Assembly: GCF_000696575.1 (NCBI RefSeq)
Contig: NZ_JMSQ01000012.1
Coordinates: forward strand, 1 to 33,226
Length of the DNA: 33,226 nucleotides
Origin: Siccibacter colletis
GTDB taxonomy: Bacteria; Pseudomonadota; Gammaproteobacteria; Enterobacterales; Enterobacteriaceae
Direction of reading: 5' to 3'
How positions within the stretch are numbered: position 1 is the stretch's first letter; every line of letters begins with the position of its first letter. Of this stretch, positions 9,612 through 18,490 are shown in pieces. The translations under genes and the position numbers were made by a program. The notes under the pieces are model-generated. The model ran no database searches. It worked only from the letters and a program-made list of their open reading frames with translations, and was not told where the DNA came from.

Positions 9612-9785
9612 ATGGGCCTGACCGTTCTGCTCATTGTTTTACCAATAGTATGTTACCTGGTGTGGTTATTCGGTAAACTACAGCGGCTGTCGCGGCAAAA
9701 GCATTGGTTGCGCAGCCGGCTCCTTACGCGTGGTGCGGCAAGACCGGCACGCCGTACCCGTCCGCGGCATCATCGGAAGGAGTAA
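9612..9785 (+). CDS. Predicted small membrane protein between yihI and hemN
   Basis: This 57-codon ORF starts at an ATG 11 nt after the yihI stop and ends with a TAA embedded in the hemN ribosome site (AAGGAGTAAGCATG). That leaves only 2 nt before the hemN ATG, typical operon packing. Residues 1-20 (MGLTVLLIVLPIVCYLVWLF) form one clear transmembrane helix; the rest is strongly basic, with about fifteen Arg or Lys residues. It has no strong ribosome site of its own, so translation may be coupled to yihI. I do not recognise a function. Larger DUF2489 membrane proteins may occupy this position in other gammaproteobacteria, so it could be a shortened relative; that is a recollection, not tested. 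Confidence 0.55.
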   Translation: MGLTVLLIVLPIVCYLVWLFGKLQRLSRQKHWLRSRLLTRGAARPARRTRPRHHRKE

Positions 9786-9787
9786 GC

Positions 9788-11161
9788 ATGTCTGAGCAGT
9801 TGATCGACTGGGATCTGGCCCTGATCCAGAAGTATAACTATTCCGGGCCGCGTTATACCTCGTACCCCACCGCACTTGAGTTTTCTGAACAGTTTGGCGA
9901 AGCCGATTTCCGCCAGGCGGTGGCCCGTTATCCTGAACGCCCGCTTTCGCTGTACGTTCATATTCCGTTCTGCCACAAGCTCTGCTACTTCTGCGGCTGC
10001 AACAAGATTGTCACCCGCCAGCAGCACAAGGCCGACCAGTACCTTGATGCGCTGGAGCAGGAGATTCTTCATCGCGCGCCGCTGTTTACCGGGCGTCACG
10101 TCAGCCAGTTGCACTGGGGCGGCGGCACCCCGACTTACCTGAACAAGGCGCAAATCAGCCGCCTGATGGCGCTGCTGCGCGGTAATTTCAACTTTAACGC
10201 CGATGCTGAAATCTCTATCGAAGTTGACCCGCGCGAAATCGAGCTGGACGTGCTGGACCATCTGCGCAGCGAAGGTTTCAACCGCCTGAGTATGGGGGTG
10301 CAGGACTTCAACAAAGAGGTGCAGCGCCTCGTCAACCGCGAGCAGGATGAAGACTTCATCTTCGCGCTGCTGCGTCGCGCGCGCGATATCGGCTTTACCT
10401 CGACCAATATCGATTTAATCTACGGTCTGCCGAAACAGACGCCGGAAAGCTTTGCCTTTACGCTGCAGCGCGTGGCGGAGCTTAATCCGGATCGCCTGAG
10501 CGTGTTTAACTACGCGCACCTGCCGACGCTGTTTGCCGCCCAACGTAAAATCAAAGACGCCGATCTGCCGTCCGCGCAGCAGAAGCTCGATATTCTTCAG
10601 CAGACCATCACCTCGCTTACCGCCTCCGGCTATCAGTTTATCGGTATGGACCATTTCGCCCGTCCTGATAACGAACTGGCGATTGCCCAGCGCGAAGGGG
10701 TGCTGCACCGTAATTTCCAGGGTTACACCACCCAGGGCGACACCGATCTGCTGGGAATGGGCGTCTCGGCCATCAGCATGCTGGGTGACTGCTACGCCCA
10801 GAACCAGAAAGAGCTCAAGCGCTACTATCAGCAGGTCGACGAACAGGGTAACGCTCTGTGGCGCGGGCTGGCCCTGACCCGCGACGACTGTATCCGTCGG
10901 GACGTGATTAAATCGCTGATCTGTAACTTCCGCCTGACTTATGCGGAGATTGAACGCGAATGGGATATCCGCGTGGCGGACTATTTTGCGGAAGATTTAC
11001 AGCTGCTGGCCCCGCTGGCAAAAGACGGGCTGGTGGACGTGAACGAGGCGGAGATAGTGGTAACGCCAAAAGGGCGCTTGCTGATCCGCAATATCTGCAT
11101 GTGCTTTGACGTTTATCTGCGTCAGAAAGCGCGCTTGCAGCAGTTCTCGCGGGTGATCTAA
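9788..11161 (+). CDS. hemN: Oxygen-independent coproporphyrinogen III dehydrogenase HemN
   Basis: HemN is a radical SAM enzyme that oxidatively decarboxylates coproporphyrinogen III to protoporphyrinogen IX in anaerobic heme synthesis. The 457-residue protein, exactly the E. coli length, carries the 4Fe-4S cluster motif CxxxCxxC in PFCHKLCYFCGCNK (about residues 62-69) and the SAM-binding GGGTPTYL. The ATG at 9788 is preceded by AAGGAG; an in-frame extension upstream to 9704 belongs to a different reading frame from the preceding small ORF and lacks family support. The C-terminal HemN domain is intact. Confidence 0.97.
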   Translation: MSEQLIDWDLALIQKYNYSGPRYTSYPTALEFSEQFGEADFRQAVARYPERPLSLYVHIPFCHKLCYFCGCNKIVTRQQHKADQYLDALEQEILHRAPLFTGRHVSQLHWGGGTPTYLNKAQISRLMALLRGNFNFNADAEISIEVDPREIELDVLDHLRSEGFNRLSMGVQDFNKEVQRLVNREQDEDFIFALLRRARDIGFTSTNIDLIYGLPKQTPESFAFTLQRVAELNPDRLSVFNYAHLPTLFAAQRKIKDADLPSAQQKLDILQQTITSLTASGYQFIGMDHFARPDNELAIAQREGVLHRNFQGYTTQGDTDLLGMGVSAISMLGDCYAQNQKELKRYYQQVDEQGNALWRGLALTRDDCIRRDVIKSLICNFRLTYAEIEREWDIRVADYFAEDLQLLAPLAKDGLVDVNEAEIVVTPKGRLLIRNICMCFDVYLRQKARLQQFSRVI

Positions 11162-11169
11162 GCGGGAAA

Positions 11170-11194
11170 GCAGGAGAGGGAAGCCCTCTCCTGC
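11170..11194. terminator. Inverted repeat between convergent hemN and yshB
   Basis: GCAGGAGAGGG and CCCTCTCCTGC form a perfect 11-bp stem with a 3-nt loop, 8 nt after the hemN stop. Neither strand has a good T run, so it may terminate poorly or act mainly as an RNA 3'-end stabiliser. Confidence 0.55.
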
Positions 11195-11199
11195 TGCGG

Positions 11200-11322
11200 T
11201 TAACTCAAAAAGTTAACCAGCGCCGCGCACAGAATCGCGGCGATTGCCGTCTGCGGCGTGTGGCTTGCGGCAGCGCCAACTTCAGCGCTGCTGGATGCCA
11301 TATGTAATAGTGATTCCAGCAT
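11200..11322 (-). CDS. yshB: Small membrane protein YshB
   Basis: This 40-codon ORF begins MLESLLHMASSS and contains SHTPQTAIAAILCAA, which matches the remembered 36-residue E. coli YshB (MLES...SHTPQTAVAAVLCAA). The C-terminal half is a single hydrophobic helix. Compared with E. coli it carries a few extra alanine-rich residues before SHTPQT. The gene lies between hemN and glnG on the minus strand, as in E. coli. YshB has been linked to intracellular replication of Salmonella; its biochemical role is not known. Confidence 0.85.
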   Translation of the reverse strand: MLESLLHMASSSAEVGAAASHTPQTAIAAILCAALVNFLS

Positions 11323-11429
11323 ACAACCCTCAAAAACCCTTCCCGTGAACGCGCCCGATCATACGCAACTTGCTGCCGCAGTAAAGTACAAAATAGCAGC
11401 AGTTTTTGGCGTTAATTCCCGACGCTGGA

Positions 11430-12839
11430 TCACTCCATGCCTAACTCTTTGAGCTTACGGGTTAAGGTGTTGCGACCCCATCCCAACAGCCGTGCCGCTT
11501 CCTGTTTATGGCCCTGGGTATGACGCAGCGCCGTGGTCAGCAGGGTGCGCTCCATTTCGGGCTGCGCCTCGGAGAGCAGATTCTGATGGCCGGAGCGCAA
11601 CGCGCGATCCGCCCACTGGGCAAGCAGCGTCGCCCAGCTGTCCGGCAGCGTCTGCGACGGGTTATCCGGCACCGAGGTTTCAAACAGTTCCGGCGGCAGA
11701 TCCTGAATCAGCACTTCCTGACCCGCCGCCATCACTGTCAGCCAGCGGCAGGTGTTTTCCAGCTGGCGCACGTTGCCCGGCCAGGCGAGACGCGTCAGCG
11801 CCGCTTCGGTTTCGGGATGCAGCAGCTTCGCCTCTACGCCCAGCTCTTTTGCCGCGATCTGCAGGAAGTGACGGGCGAGGCGCGGAATGTCTTCCCGACG
11901 CTCGCGCAGTGGCGGCAGGTGAACACGTATCACGTTCAGGCGGTGGAACAGATCCTCACGGAATTTCCCCTCCTGCACGCGCAGTTCAAGGTTCTGGTGC
12001 GTCGCGGCGATGATGCGCACATCGACTTTCACCGGCGCATAGCCGCCGACGCGGTAGAACTGCCCGTCGGCCAGCACGCGCAGCAGACGCGTCTGCACAT
12101 CCAGCGGCATATCGCCGATCTCATCCAGAAACAGCGTCCCGCCGTCGGCCTGCTCGAAGCGACCCTGGCGGATCTGGTTCGCGCCGGTAAACGCGCCTTT
12201 CTCGTGGCCGAACAGCTCGGACTCAATCAAATCTTTGGGGATCGCCGCCATGTTCAGCGCGATGAACGGGGCTTTCACCCGCGGGCTGTGGCGATGCAGC
12301 GCATGGGCCACCAGCTCTTTACCGGTACCGGACTCGCCGTTAATCAGCACGCTGATGGACGAGCGCGACAGACGGCCGATAATACGAAACACATCCTGCA
12401 TCGCCGGCGCTTCGCCGATGATATCGGTGGTCGGGCCGAACACCTGCACGTTGCGCGGCTGCTGCTGCTCCTGATAGTGGCTGATCGCCCGCTCCACCAG
12501 CGCCACCGCTTCGTCGATATCGAAAGGTTTTGGCAGATAGTCGAACGCGCCCTGCTGATAAGCGCTCACCGCGGCGTCGAGGTCAGAGTGCGCCGTCATG
12601 ATGATCACCGGCAGCATCGGGTGGCGCTGCTTAATCTGTTTTAACAGCGCTAAACCGTCCATGCCCGGCATACGAATATCCGACAGCAGCACGTCCGGGG
12701 TTTTGGTGGTCAGCGCGTTCAGCACCTCATTACCGCTTTCAAAGGTGGTGCAACTTAAACCGGCGCCGGTCAGTGCGCGTTCCAGCACCCAGCGAATGGA
12801 GCTATCGTCATCGACGATCCAGACTATCCCTCGTTGCAT
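11430..12839 (-). CDS. glnG: Nitrogen regulator NtrC (NRI)
   Basis: NtrC is the sigma-54-dependent activator of the nitrogen starvation response. The 469-residue protein has an N-terminal receiver with the phosphoacceptor Asp54 in LLSDIRMPGMDG, a central AAA+ domain with Walker A GESGTGKE and the sigma-54-contacting GAFTGA loop, and a C-terminal Fis-type helix-turn-helix (AARLLGWGRNTLTRKLKELG). It begins 8 nt after the glnL stop and is cotranscribed with it. Its binding sites are visible in front of glnA and glnL in this window. Confidence 0.97.
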   Translation of the reverse strand: MQRGIVWIVDDDSSIRWVLERALTGAGLSCTTFESGNEVLNALTTKTPDVLLSDIRMPGMDGLALLKQIKQRHPMLPVIIMTAHSDLDAAVSAYQQGAFDYLPKPFDIDEAVALVERAISHYQEQQQPRNVQVFGPTTDIIGEAPAMQDVFRIIGRLSRSSISVLINGESGTGKELVAHALHRHSPRVKAPFIALNMAAIPKDLIESELFGHEKGAFTGANQIRQGRFEQADGGTLFLDEIGDMPLDVQTRLLRVLADGQFYRVGGYAPVKVDVRIIAATHQNLELRVQEGKFREDLFHRLNVIRVHLPPLRERREDIPRLARHFLQIAAKELGVEAKLLHPETEAALTRLAWPGNVRQLENTCRWLTVMAAGQEVLIQDLPPELFETSVPDNPSQTLPDSWATLLAQWADRALRSGHQNLLSEAQPEMERTLLTTALRHTQGHKQEAARLLGWGRNTLTRKLKELGME

Positions 12840-12847
12840 AAAGACCT

Positions 12848-13897
12848 CTATTTACGAATGGGCAGGTAGAGCGAAAACTCGGTATGACCCGGCCAGCTGT
12901 TAAATTCGATTTTTCCGGAATGCTGGTCAATCAGGCTGCGGGCAATGGACAGCCCCAGCCCGGTGCCGCCTTCGCGGCCGCTGACCATCGGATAAAAGAG
13001 CGTGTCCTGCAGATGCGCGGGAATGCCCGGCCCGTTATCTTCCACATCAATTCGCGCGGCGAGCCGGTAGCGGGTGCCGTGCAGCGTGAGCTGAAACGCA
13101 GTGCGGGTGCGCAGCACGATTTCACCCCCCGCCGGGCCCAGCGCCTGTAAGGCATTGCGCACGATGTTGAGCAGCACCTGCTCAATCTGATCGGGATCGT
13201 GCGCGAACTCCGGCAGGCTCGGGTCGTAGTCGCGCACCAGGGTGATGTTCTCCGGCAGCTCCATCGACACCAGCTTCACGACCCGCTCTGCGACTTTGTG
13301 AATGCTCTCGGTGACGTGCATGCCCGGCTGTTGCGGCCCCAGCAGCCTGTCCACCAGATTACGCAGGCGGTCGGCCTGCTCAATAATTACGTTGGTGTAC
13401 TCCGTCAGCGACGGATCGGGCAGGGCGCGGGTCAGCAGCTGCGCGGCACCGCGCAATCCGCCGAGCGGGTTTTTAATCTCGTGGGCGAGGCCGCGCACCA
13501 GATCGCGCGCCGCCACCTGCTGCGCATGCTGAAGCTGCTCCTGGCTGAGGCGACGCTGATTATCCATCGGCGCCATCTCCAGCAGGATGAAGCCGTCCGG
13601 CAGGCGCTGCGCGGTCAGGGAGAGAATATGGGAACGCCCGTCGATGACCAGCGTGACCTCATTATCCGTAAAGCCCTGGCCGGCGTTGAGGCTCTCCTGC
13701 ATCAGATGAATATTGAGCGAGAAGTAGCTCAGAAGCTCCGGCAGCGGCGTGCCGAAAAGTTTGCGTGAACTCTGCGCCAGCAGCTGTTGCGCTGCCGGGT
13801 TGGCGTAATGCACCGCCAGGTCATCATCGACCAGCAGGATGCTGTTAATTAACGCATTGAGGATCTGCCCGGCATCGGGTAGCGCGCCTGTTGCCAT
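12848..13897 (-). CDS. glnL: Nitrogen sensor histidine kinase/phosphatase NtrB (NRII)
   Basis: NtrB phosphorylates NtrC under nitrogen limitation and dephosphorylates it when bound by PII. The cytoplasmic protein has a PAS domain (about residues 5-115), the H-box [11 protein letters not shown] (phosphoacceptor His about 139), and the ATPase domain with N box NIVRNALQ, G1 DNGPGIP and G2 GTGLGLS. I start it at the ATG at 13897, giving 349 residues, the E. coli length and N-terminus ([12 protein letters not shown]). A TTG nine codons upstream overlaps the NtrC operator region and is unlikely. Confidence 0.96.
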   Translation of the reverse strand: MATGALPDAGQILNALINSILLVDDDLAVHYANPAAQQLLAQSSRKLFGTPLPELLSYFSLNIHLMQESLNAGQGFTDNEVTLVIDGRSHILSLTAQRLPDGFILLEMAPMDNQRRLSQEQLQHAQQVAARDLVRGLAHEIKNPLGGLRGAAQLLTRALPDPSLTEYTNVIIEQADRLRNLVDRLLGPQQPGMHVTESIHKVAERVVKLVSMELPENITLVRDYDPSLPEFAHDPDQIEQVLLNIVRNALQALGPAGGEIVLRTRTAFQLTLHGTRYRLAARIDVEDNGPGIPAHLQDTLFYPMVSGREGGTGLGLSIARSLIDQHSGKIEFNSWPGHTEFSLYLPIRK

Positions 13898-13916
13898 CCA
13901 GCAGTCTCCCAGGGTT

Positions 13917-13938
13917 TGCACCAATTTAGTGCATTATA
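13917..13938 (-). promoter_or_regulatory. glnL promoter with NtrC operator
   Basis: TGCACCAATTTAGTGCA (13917-13933) is an NtrC-type dyad. On the minus strand it starts right at a perfect -10 TATAAT (13938-13933), so NtrC bound here would block the internal glnL promoter. NtrC repression of glnLp is established in E. coli. No good -35 is visible. Confidence 0.8.
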
Positions 13939-13947
13939 GGCAATCGG

Positions 13948-14010
13948 TTCAGTAAGGCTATGTTATTTGTCCCCAGCGCGTGCGATGACAAACAATAACG
14001 CCTTACTGAA
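13948..14010. repeat. Imperfect inverted repeat between glnA and glnL
   Basis: Two 24-nt arms, 13948-13971 and 13987-14010, pair with only a few mismatches around a 15-nt loop. The outer 11 bases (TTCAGTAAGGC and its complement) are perfect. It lies between the glnA terminator and the glnL promoter. It has no T run of a terminator, and I do not recognise it as ERIC or REP. Confidence 0.6.
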
Positions 14011-14039
14011 TCATCCTTTGGTATCCGTTCGTTGCGGAG

Positions 14040-14064
14040 AAAAAAGCCCATCCGAAGATGGGCC
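14040..14064 (-). terminator. glnA terminator
   Basis: GCCCATC/GATGGGC closes a TTCG tetraloop and runs into six T residues on the minus strand. It ends most glnA transcripts; read-through would feed glnLG, as known in E. coli. Confidence 0.93.
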
Positions 14065-14137
14065 AAAAGTTTCCACGGCAACAAAAAATCTTTCGCGTTG
14101 TTATTCGCAGCGGCGATGAACGCGCGCTGCGGGCAAC
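14040..14137 (-). ncRNA. glnZ: Candidate GlnZ RNA (glnA 3' UTR)
   Basis: In E. coli and Salmonella the glnA 3' UTR is processed into the Hfq-binding RNA GlnZ, which ends at the glnA terminator. Here the equivalent stretch of about 98 nt runs from the glnA stop to a terminator with a T run. The location and terminator support the call; the processing site and exact 5' end cannot be read from the sequence. Confidence 0.5.
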
Positions 14138-15547
14138 TTACACGCTGTAGTACAGTTCAAACTCAACCGGGTGCGGCGTCATGCGCACGCGGTCGTTCTC
14201 TTCGATACGCAGCGCGATATAAGCATCGATAGCGTCGTCGGTGAACACGCCACCGGCGGTCAGGAACTCGCGGTCCTGATCCAGGGCGTTGAGGGCTTCT
14301 TCCAGCGAGCCAGCAACCTGTGGGATCTCTTTCGCTTCTTCCGGCGGCAGGTCATACAGGTTTTTGTCCATCGCTTCGCCCGGATGGATTTTGTTCTTGA
14401 TACCGTCAAGGCCGGCCATCAGCAGTGCCGCGAAGCACAGGTACGGGTTAGCCGCCGGGTCCGGGAAGCGCACTTCGATACGACGTGCTTTCGGAGAGGC
14501 AACGACCGGAATACGGATAGAAGCGGAACGGTTACGGGCTGAGTACGCCAGCATAACCGGTGCTTCGTAACCCGGAACCAGACGCTTGTAGGAGTTGGTG
14601 GTCGGGTTCGCCAGGGCGTTGATGGCTTTCGCGTGTTTGATCACGCCGCCGATGTAGAACAGCGCCTGCTCGGACAGACCGGCATATTTGTCACCAGAGA
14701 ACAGGTTAGTACCGTTCTTTGACAGGGACATGTGGCAGTGCATACCGGAGCCGTTATCGCCAAACATCGGTTTCGGCATGAAGGTCGCGGTTTTACCGAA
14801 GCGGTGCGCGACGTTGTGAACCACATATTTGTAGATCTGAATTTCGTCCGCTTTCTTGGTCATGGTGTTGAAGCGGGTCGCCACTTCGTTCTGACCGGCG
14901 GTAGCTACTTCGTGGTGGTGCGCTTCAACCACCAGGCCCATCTCTTCCATCACCATACACATGGTGGAGCGGATGTCCTGAGAGGAATCAACCGGCGGAA
15001 CCGGGAAGTAACCGCCTTTCACGCCCGGACGGTGGCCTTTGTTGCCGCCTTCGTATTTGGTCCCGGAGTTCCATGCGCCTTCGATATCGTCGATAGCCAC
15101 GTGAGAACCGGAAATGGAGCTGCCGAAACGGATGTCGTCGAACAGGAAGAATTCCGGCTCTGGCCCGAACAGCACGGTATCAGCGATACCGGTAGAGCGC
15201 AGGTACTCTTCAGCGCGTTTCGCGATGGAGCGCGGATCGCGGTCGTAGCCCTGCATGGTGCCCGGCTCAAGGATGTCGCAGCGGATGATAAGTGTAGGTT
15301 CTTCGTAGAACGGGTCAATGACAGCGGTAGAAGCGTCAGGCATCAGCACCATGTCGGATTCGTTGATACCTTTCCAGCCACCAATCGAGGAGCCATCAAA
15401 CATTTTGCCTTCTTCGAAGAAGTCAGCATTAACCTGATGGGAAGGGATCGTGACGTGCTGCTCTTTACCTTTAGTATCGGTGAAGCGTAAATCGACAAAC
15501 TTCACTTCATGTTCATTCAGCATCGTCAAAACGTGTTCAGCGGACAT
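14138..15547 (-). CDS. glnA: Glutamine synthetase, type I
   Basis: GlnA makes glutamine from glutamate, ammonia and ATP and acts as a cytoplasmic dodecamer. The 469-residue protein equals the E. coli length. The N-terminal beta-grasp domain contains the DGSSIGGW signature; the catalytic domain has [16 protein letters not shown] with metal- and ammonium-site residues. The adenylylation tyrosine lies in [10 protein letters not shown] (about residue 398), so the enzyme should be covalently regulated. It is first in glnA-glnL-glnG, with a sigma-54 promoter and NtrC enhancers upstream. Confidence 0.98.
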   Translation of the reverse strand: MSAEHVLTMLNEHEVKFVDLRFTDTKGKEQHVTIPSHQVNADFFEEGKMFDGSSIGGWKGINESDMVLMPDASTAVIDPFYEEPTLIIRCDILEPGTMQGYDRDPRSIAKRAEEYLRSTGIADTVLFGPEPEFFLFDDIRFGSSISGSHVAIDDIEGAWNSGTKYEGGNKGHRPGVKGGYFPVPPVDSSQDIRSTMCMVMEEMGLVVEAHHHEVATAGQNEVATRFNTMTKKADEIQIYKYVVHNVAHRFGKTATFMPKPMFGDNGSGMHCHMSLSKNGTNLFSGDKYAGLSEQALFYIGGVIKHAKAINALANPTTNSYKRLVPGYEAPVMLAYSARNRSASIRIPVVASPKARRIEVRFPDPAANPYLCFAALLMAGLDGIKNKIHPGEAMDKNLYDLPPEEAKEIPQVAGSLEEALNALDQDREFLTAGGVFTDDAIDAYIALRIEENDRVRMTPHPVEFELYYSV

Positions 15548-15639
15548 ACTTGCACTCTCCCGGATTTTGTCATTGTCGTCGTGGTAACGAGGTTTTCAAA
15601 CACTGTATCAAAGTGGCGTTCTCGCTCTGATGTAGATAA

Positions 15640-15656
15640 AGCGAAAAGTGTGCCAA
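15640..15656 (-). promoter_or_regulatory. glnAp2 sigma-54 promoter
   Basis: On the minus strand TTGGCAC (15656-15650) and TTTCGC (15646-15641) have the GG/GC spacing of a -24/-12 promoter, and match E. coli glnAp2 closely. Transcription should start near 15629. Confidence 0.88.
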
Positions 15657-15685
15657 CTTTCAAATTACCTTAAAAAGGCGCTATC

Positions 15686-15776
15686 ATGCGCACCATAGTG
15701 CAAACGAGCTGCACCACCGTGGACAGATTGCACCAATATAGTGCCTTTGTGTAAAAAATGGGCACTGCATTGGTGC
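15686..15776. promoter_or_regulatory. Cluster of four NtrC sites upstream of glnA
   Basis: Four GCAC...GTGC-type dyads lie at about 15686-15702, 15709-15724, 15729-15744 (TGCACCAATATAGTGC) and 15762-15776 (GCACTGCATTGGTGC). The outer two are centred about -107 and -140 from the predicted glnAp2 start, the positions of the strong E. coli enhancers. The third also covers a TATATT (15740-15735) that fits the -10 of the CRP-dependent glnAp1, so NtrC would repress that promoter. Confidence 0.85.
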
Positions 15777-15805
15777 AATTTGCGTTAGTGGGCGCACGTT
15801 TGCTG

Positions 15806-15821
15806 CGTGAAAAGGATCACA
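15806..15821. promoter_or_regulatory. CRP site between glnA and typA
   Basis: CGTGA-N6-TCACA matches the CRP consensus TGTGA-N6-TCACA at nine of ten positions. It lies upstream of the putative glnAp1 -10, consistent with known CRP activation of glnAp1. Confidence 0.7.
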
Positions 15822-15866
15822 AAGCCCTCCTGCAATACTTGTTTGCGAAGGATCTTTGTGATCTTG

Positions 15867-15895
15867 TTCAGTCCTGCGATTAATCCGTGTACAAT
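15867..15895 (+). promoter_or_regulatory. Candidate typA promoter
   Basis: TTCAGT (15867-15872) and TACAAT (15890-15895) are separated by 17 bp, about 35 bp before the typA start codon. A weak CRP-like sequence TGTGA-N6-TCAGT overlaps the -35. Confidence 0.5.
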
Positions 15896-15927
15896 AACGC
15901 GCTATTTCTAATGCCTGAGGCAAAGTT

Positions 15928-17751
15928 GTGATCGAAAATCTGCGTAACATCGCCATCATCGCGCACGTCGACCATGGGAAAACGACCCTGGTTGATAAGC
16001 TGCTCCAACAGTCTGGTACGTTCAGCGAACGTGCGGAAACCACCGAGCGTGTGATGGACTCCAACGATTTGGAGAAAGAGCGTGGGATTACCATCCTCGC
16101 TAAGAACACCGCTATCAAATGGAATGATTTCCGTATCAACATCGTTGATACCCCCGGCCACGCCGACTTCGGTGGCGAAGTTGAACGTGTAATGTCCATG
16201 GTTGACTCAGTACTGCTGGTCGTTGACGCAATGGATGGCCCTATGCCGCAGACGCGCTTCGTGACCAAAAAGGCGTTTGCCCACGGTCTGAAGCCAATTG
16301 TTGTTATCAACAAAGTTGACCGTCCTGGCGCGCGTCCTGACTGGGTTGTTGACCAGGTCTTCGACCTGTTCGTTAACCTCGACGCGACCGACGAGCAGCT
16401 GGACTTCCCGATCGTTTACGCTTCTGCGCTGAACGGCATCGCGGGTCTGGACCACACTGACATGGCGGACGACATGACCCCGCTGTATCAGGCTATCGTC
16501 GACCACGTACCGTCGCCGAACGTTGACCTGGACGGCCCGCTGCAGATGCAGATCTCTCAGCTGGACTACAACAACTACCTGGGCGTGATCGGCATCGGCC
16601 GCATCAAGCGCGGTAAAGTTAAGCCGAACCAGCAGGTTACTGTCATCGACAGCGAAGGCAAAACCCGTAACGGTAAAGTCGGTAAAGTACTGGGCCACCT
16701 CGGTCTGGAGCGTATCGACAGCGAACTCGCGGAAGCGGGCGACATCATCGCGATCACCGGTCTGGGCGAGCTGAACATCTCCGACACCATCTGCGATCCG
16801 CAGAACGTCGAAGCGCTGCCGGCGCTGTCCGTTGATGAACCGACCGTAACCATGTTCTTCAACGTCAACACCTCTCCGTTCTGTGGTAAAGAAGGTAAGT
16901 ACGTGACTTCACGTCAGATCCTCGACCGCCTGAACAAAGAGCTGGTGCACAACGTTGCGCTGCGCGTTGAAGAAACCGAAGACGCTGACGCGTTCCGCGT
17001 ATCCGGTCGTGGTGAGCTTCACCTCTCCGTACTGATCGAAAACATGCGTCGTGAAGGTTTCGAGCTGGCGGTTTCCCGTCCGAAAGTTATCTTCCGTGAA
17101 TTCGAAGGCCGCAAGCAGGAGCCGTTCGAGAACGTGACCCTGGATATCGAAGAGCAGCATCAGGGCTCTGTGATGCAGGCGATGGGTGAGCGTAAAGGCG
17201 ACATGAAAAACATGGATCCGGATGGCAAAGGCCGCGTACGTCTCGACTACGTGATCCCAAGCCGTGGCCTGATCGGCTTCCGTAACGAATTCATGACCAT
17301 GACCTCCGGTACCGGTCTGCTGTACTCCACCTTCAGCCACTACGACGACGTGCGTCCGGGCGAAGTGGGTCAGCGTCAGAACGGCGTGCTGATCTCCAAC
17401 GGTCAGGGTAAAGCGGTTGCGTTTGCGCTGTTCGGCCTGCAGGACCGCGGTAAGCTGTTCCTCGGTCACGGTGCTGAAGTTTACGAAGGCCAGATCATCG
17501 GTATTCACAGCCGTTCTAACGACCTGACCGTAAACTGCCTGACCGGTAAGAAGCTGACCAACATGCGTGCTTCCGGTACTGACGAAGCCACCACCCTGGT
17601 TCCGCCGATCAAAATGACGCTGGAGCAGGCGCTGGAGTTTATCGATGACGACGAACTGGTAGAAGTTACCCCGGTTTCCGTACGTATCCGTAAACGTCAC
17701 CTGACGGAAAACGACCGTAAGCGTGCCAGCCGTGGCCCGCGTGAAGGCTAA
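15928..17751 (+). CDS. typA: Ribosome-associated GTPase TypA/BipA
   Basis: TypA is a translational GTPase of the EF-G family that binds 70S ribosomes and supports ribosome assembly and growth at low temperature or under stress. The 607-residue protein equals E. coli TypA. The G domain shows AHVDHGKTT (G1), GITI (G2), DTPGHADF (G3) and NKVDR (G4), followed by domain II, EF-G-like domains and the unique C-terminal domain. Translation starts at a GTG (15928). It diverges from glnA and ends at a strong terminator. Confidence 0.97.
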   Translation: MIENLRNIAIIAHVDHGKTTLVDKLLQQSGTFSERAETTERVMDSNDLEKERGITILAKNTAIKWNDFRINIVDTPGHADFGGEVERVMSMVDSVLLVVDAMDGPMPQTRFVTKKAFAHGLKPIVVINKVDRPGARPDWVVDQVFDLFVNLDATDEQLDFPIVYASALNGIAGLDHTDMADDMTPLYQAIVDHVPSPNVDLDGPLQMQISQLDYNNYLGVIGIGRIKRGKVKPNQQVTVIDSEGKTRNGKVGKVLGHLGLERIDSELAEAGDIIAITGLGELNISDTICDPQNVEALPALSVDEPTVTMFFNVNTSPFCGKEGKYVTSRQILDRLNKELVHNVALRVEETEDADAFRVSGRGELHLSVLIENMRREGFELAVSRPKVIFREFEGRKQEPFENVTLDIEEQHQGSVMQAMGERKGDMKNMDPDGKGRVRLDYVIPSRGLIGFRNEFMTMTSGTGLLYSTFSHYDDVRPGEVGQRQNGVLISNGQGKAVAFALFGLQDRGKLFLGHGAEVYEGQIIGIHSRSNDLTVNCLTGKKLTNMRASGTDEATTLVPPIKMTLEQALEFIDDDELVEVTPVSVRIRKRHLTENDRKRASRGPREG

Positions 17752-17772
17752 TTAACGGTAATCACCGTATCG

Positions 17773-17803
17773 AAGCCCCGGCTGAAAAGCCGGGGCTTTT
17801 TTT
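17773..17803 (+). terminator. typA terminator
   Basis: AAGCCCCGGCT/AGCCGGGGCTT with a GAAA loop is followed by a T run, 21 bp after the typA stop. Confidence 0.95.
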
Positions 17804-17893
17804 ATGCATTTTTATAGCCTCGCCGTTCGCCTCATAGTCAAAGTTTCGCTTTACCGCTACAGTTAACTCTCCATGGCCCAAAAGGAGAGAGTC

Positions 17894-18490
17894 ATGCTCT
17901 ATATCTTTGATTTAGGTAATGTCATTGTCGATATCGACTTTAACCGCGTGCTTGGCGTATGGAGCGATTACAGCCGCGTGCCGCTCGCTACCCTGCAGCA
18001 AAATTTCACGATGGACGAACCCTTCCACCAGCACGAACGCGGTGAGATCAGCGATGAGGTGTTCGCCCAGCAGCTGTGCGCGCAGATGTCGCTGCCGCTG
18101 AGCTTCGAGCAGTTCAGCGCTGGCTGGCAGGCGGTTTTTGTCGGTATTCGCCACGAGGTTATCGATATCATGCAGAAACTGCGCGCGGCAGGACATCGCG
18201 TCGTGGTGCTCTCCAACACCAACCGGCTACACACCACGTTGTGGCCGGAACAGTATCCGCAAGTGCGCGCCGCGGCGGATGCGATTTATCTCTCGCAGGA
18301 GATGGGCCTGCGCAAACCGGATGCTGCAATCTATCAGCGGGTACTGGAAGCAGAGAACGTCTCCGCCGCCGAGGCGGTGTTCTTCGACGATAACGCCGCC
18401 AATGTGGAAGGCGCGCGCCAGGTGGGTATTGAAGCAATCCTGGTGAAAGACAAAACGACGGTACCTGACTACTTCGCGGCCAACGCATGA
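17894..18490 (+). CDS. yihX: Alpha-D-glucose-1-phosphate phosphatase YihX (HAD family)
   Basis: YihX is a cytoplasmic HAD-type phosphatase that hydrolyses glucose-1-phosphate in E. coli. The 198-residue protein has motif [10 protein letters not shown] at its N-terminus, motif II VVLSNTN, the motif III lysine in GLRKPD and motif IV FFDDN. I use the ATG at 17894, preceded by AAAGGAG; seven upstream in-frame codons are not supported. Its stop overlaps the yihY start by 4 nt (ATGA), so it heads a coupled run yihX-yihY-dtd-fabY. Confidence 0.94.
   Translation: MLYIFDLGNVIVDIDFNRVLGVWSDYSRVPLATLQQNFTMDEPFHQHERGEISDEVFAQQLCAQMSLPLSFEQFSAGWQAVFVGIRHEVIDIMQKLRAAGHRVVVLSNTNRLHTTLWPEQYPQVRAAADAIYLSQEMGLRKPDAAIYQRVLEAENVSAAEAVFFDDNAANVEGARQVGIEAILVKDKTTVPDYFAANA

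Noticed and set aside
11508-12644. A 378-codon plus-strand ORF opposite glnG
   Set aside because: It is the antisense frame of the well-supported NtrC gene, with composition produced by the codon bias of glnG.
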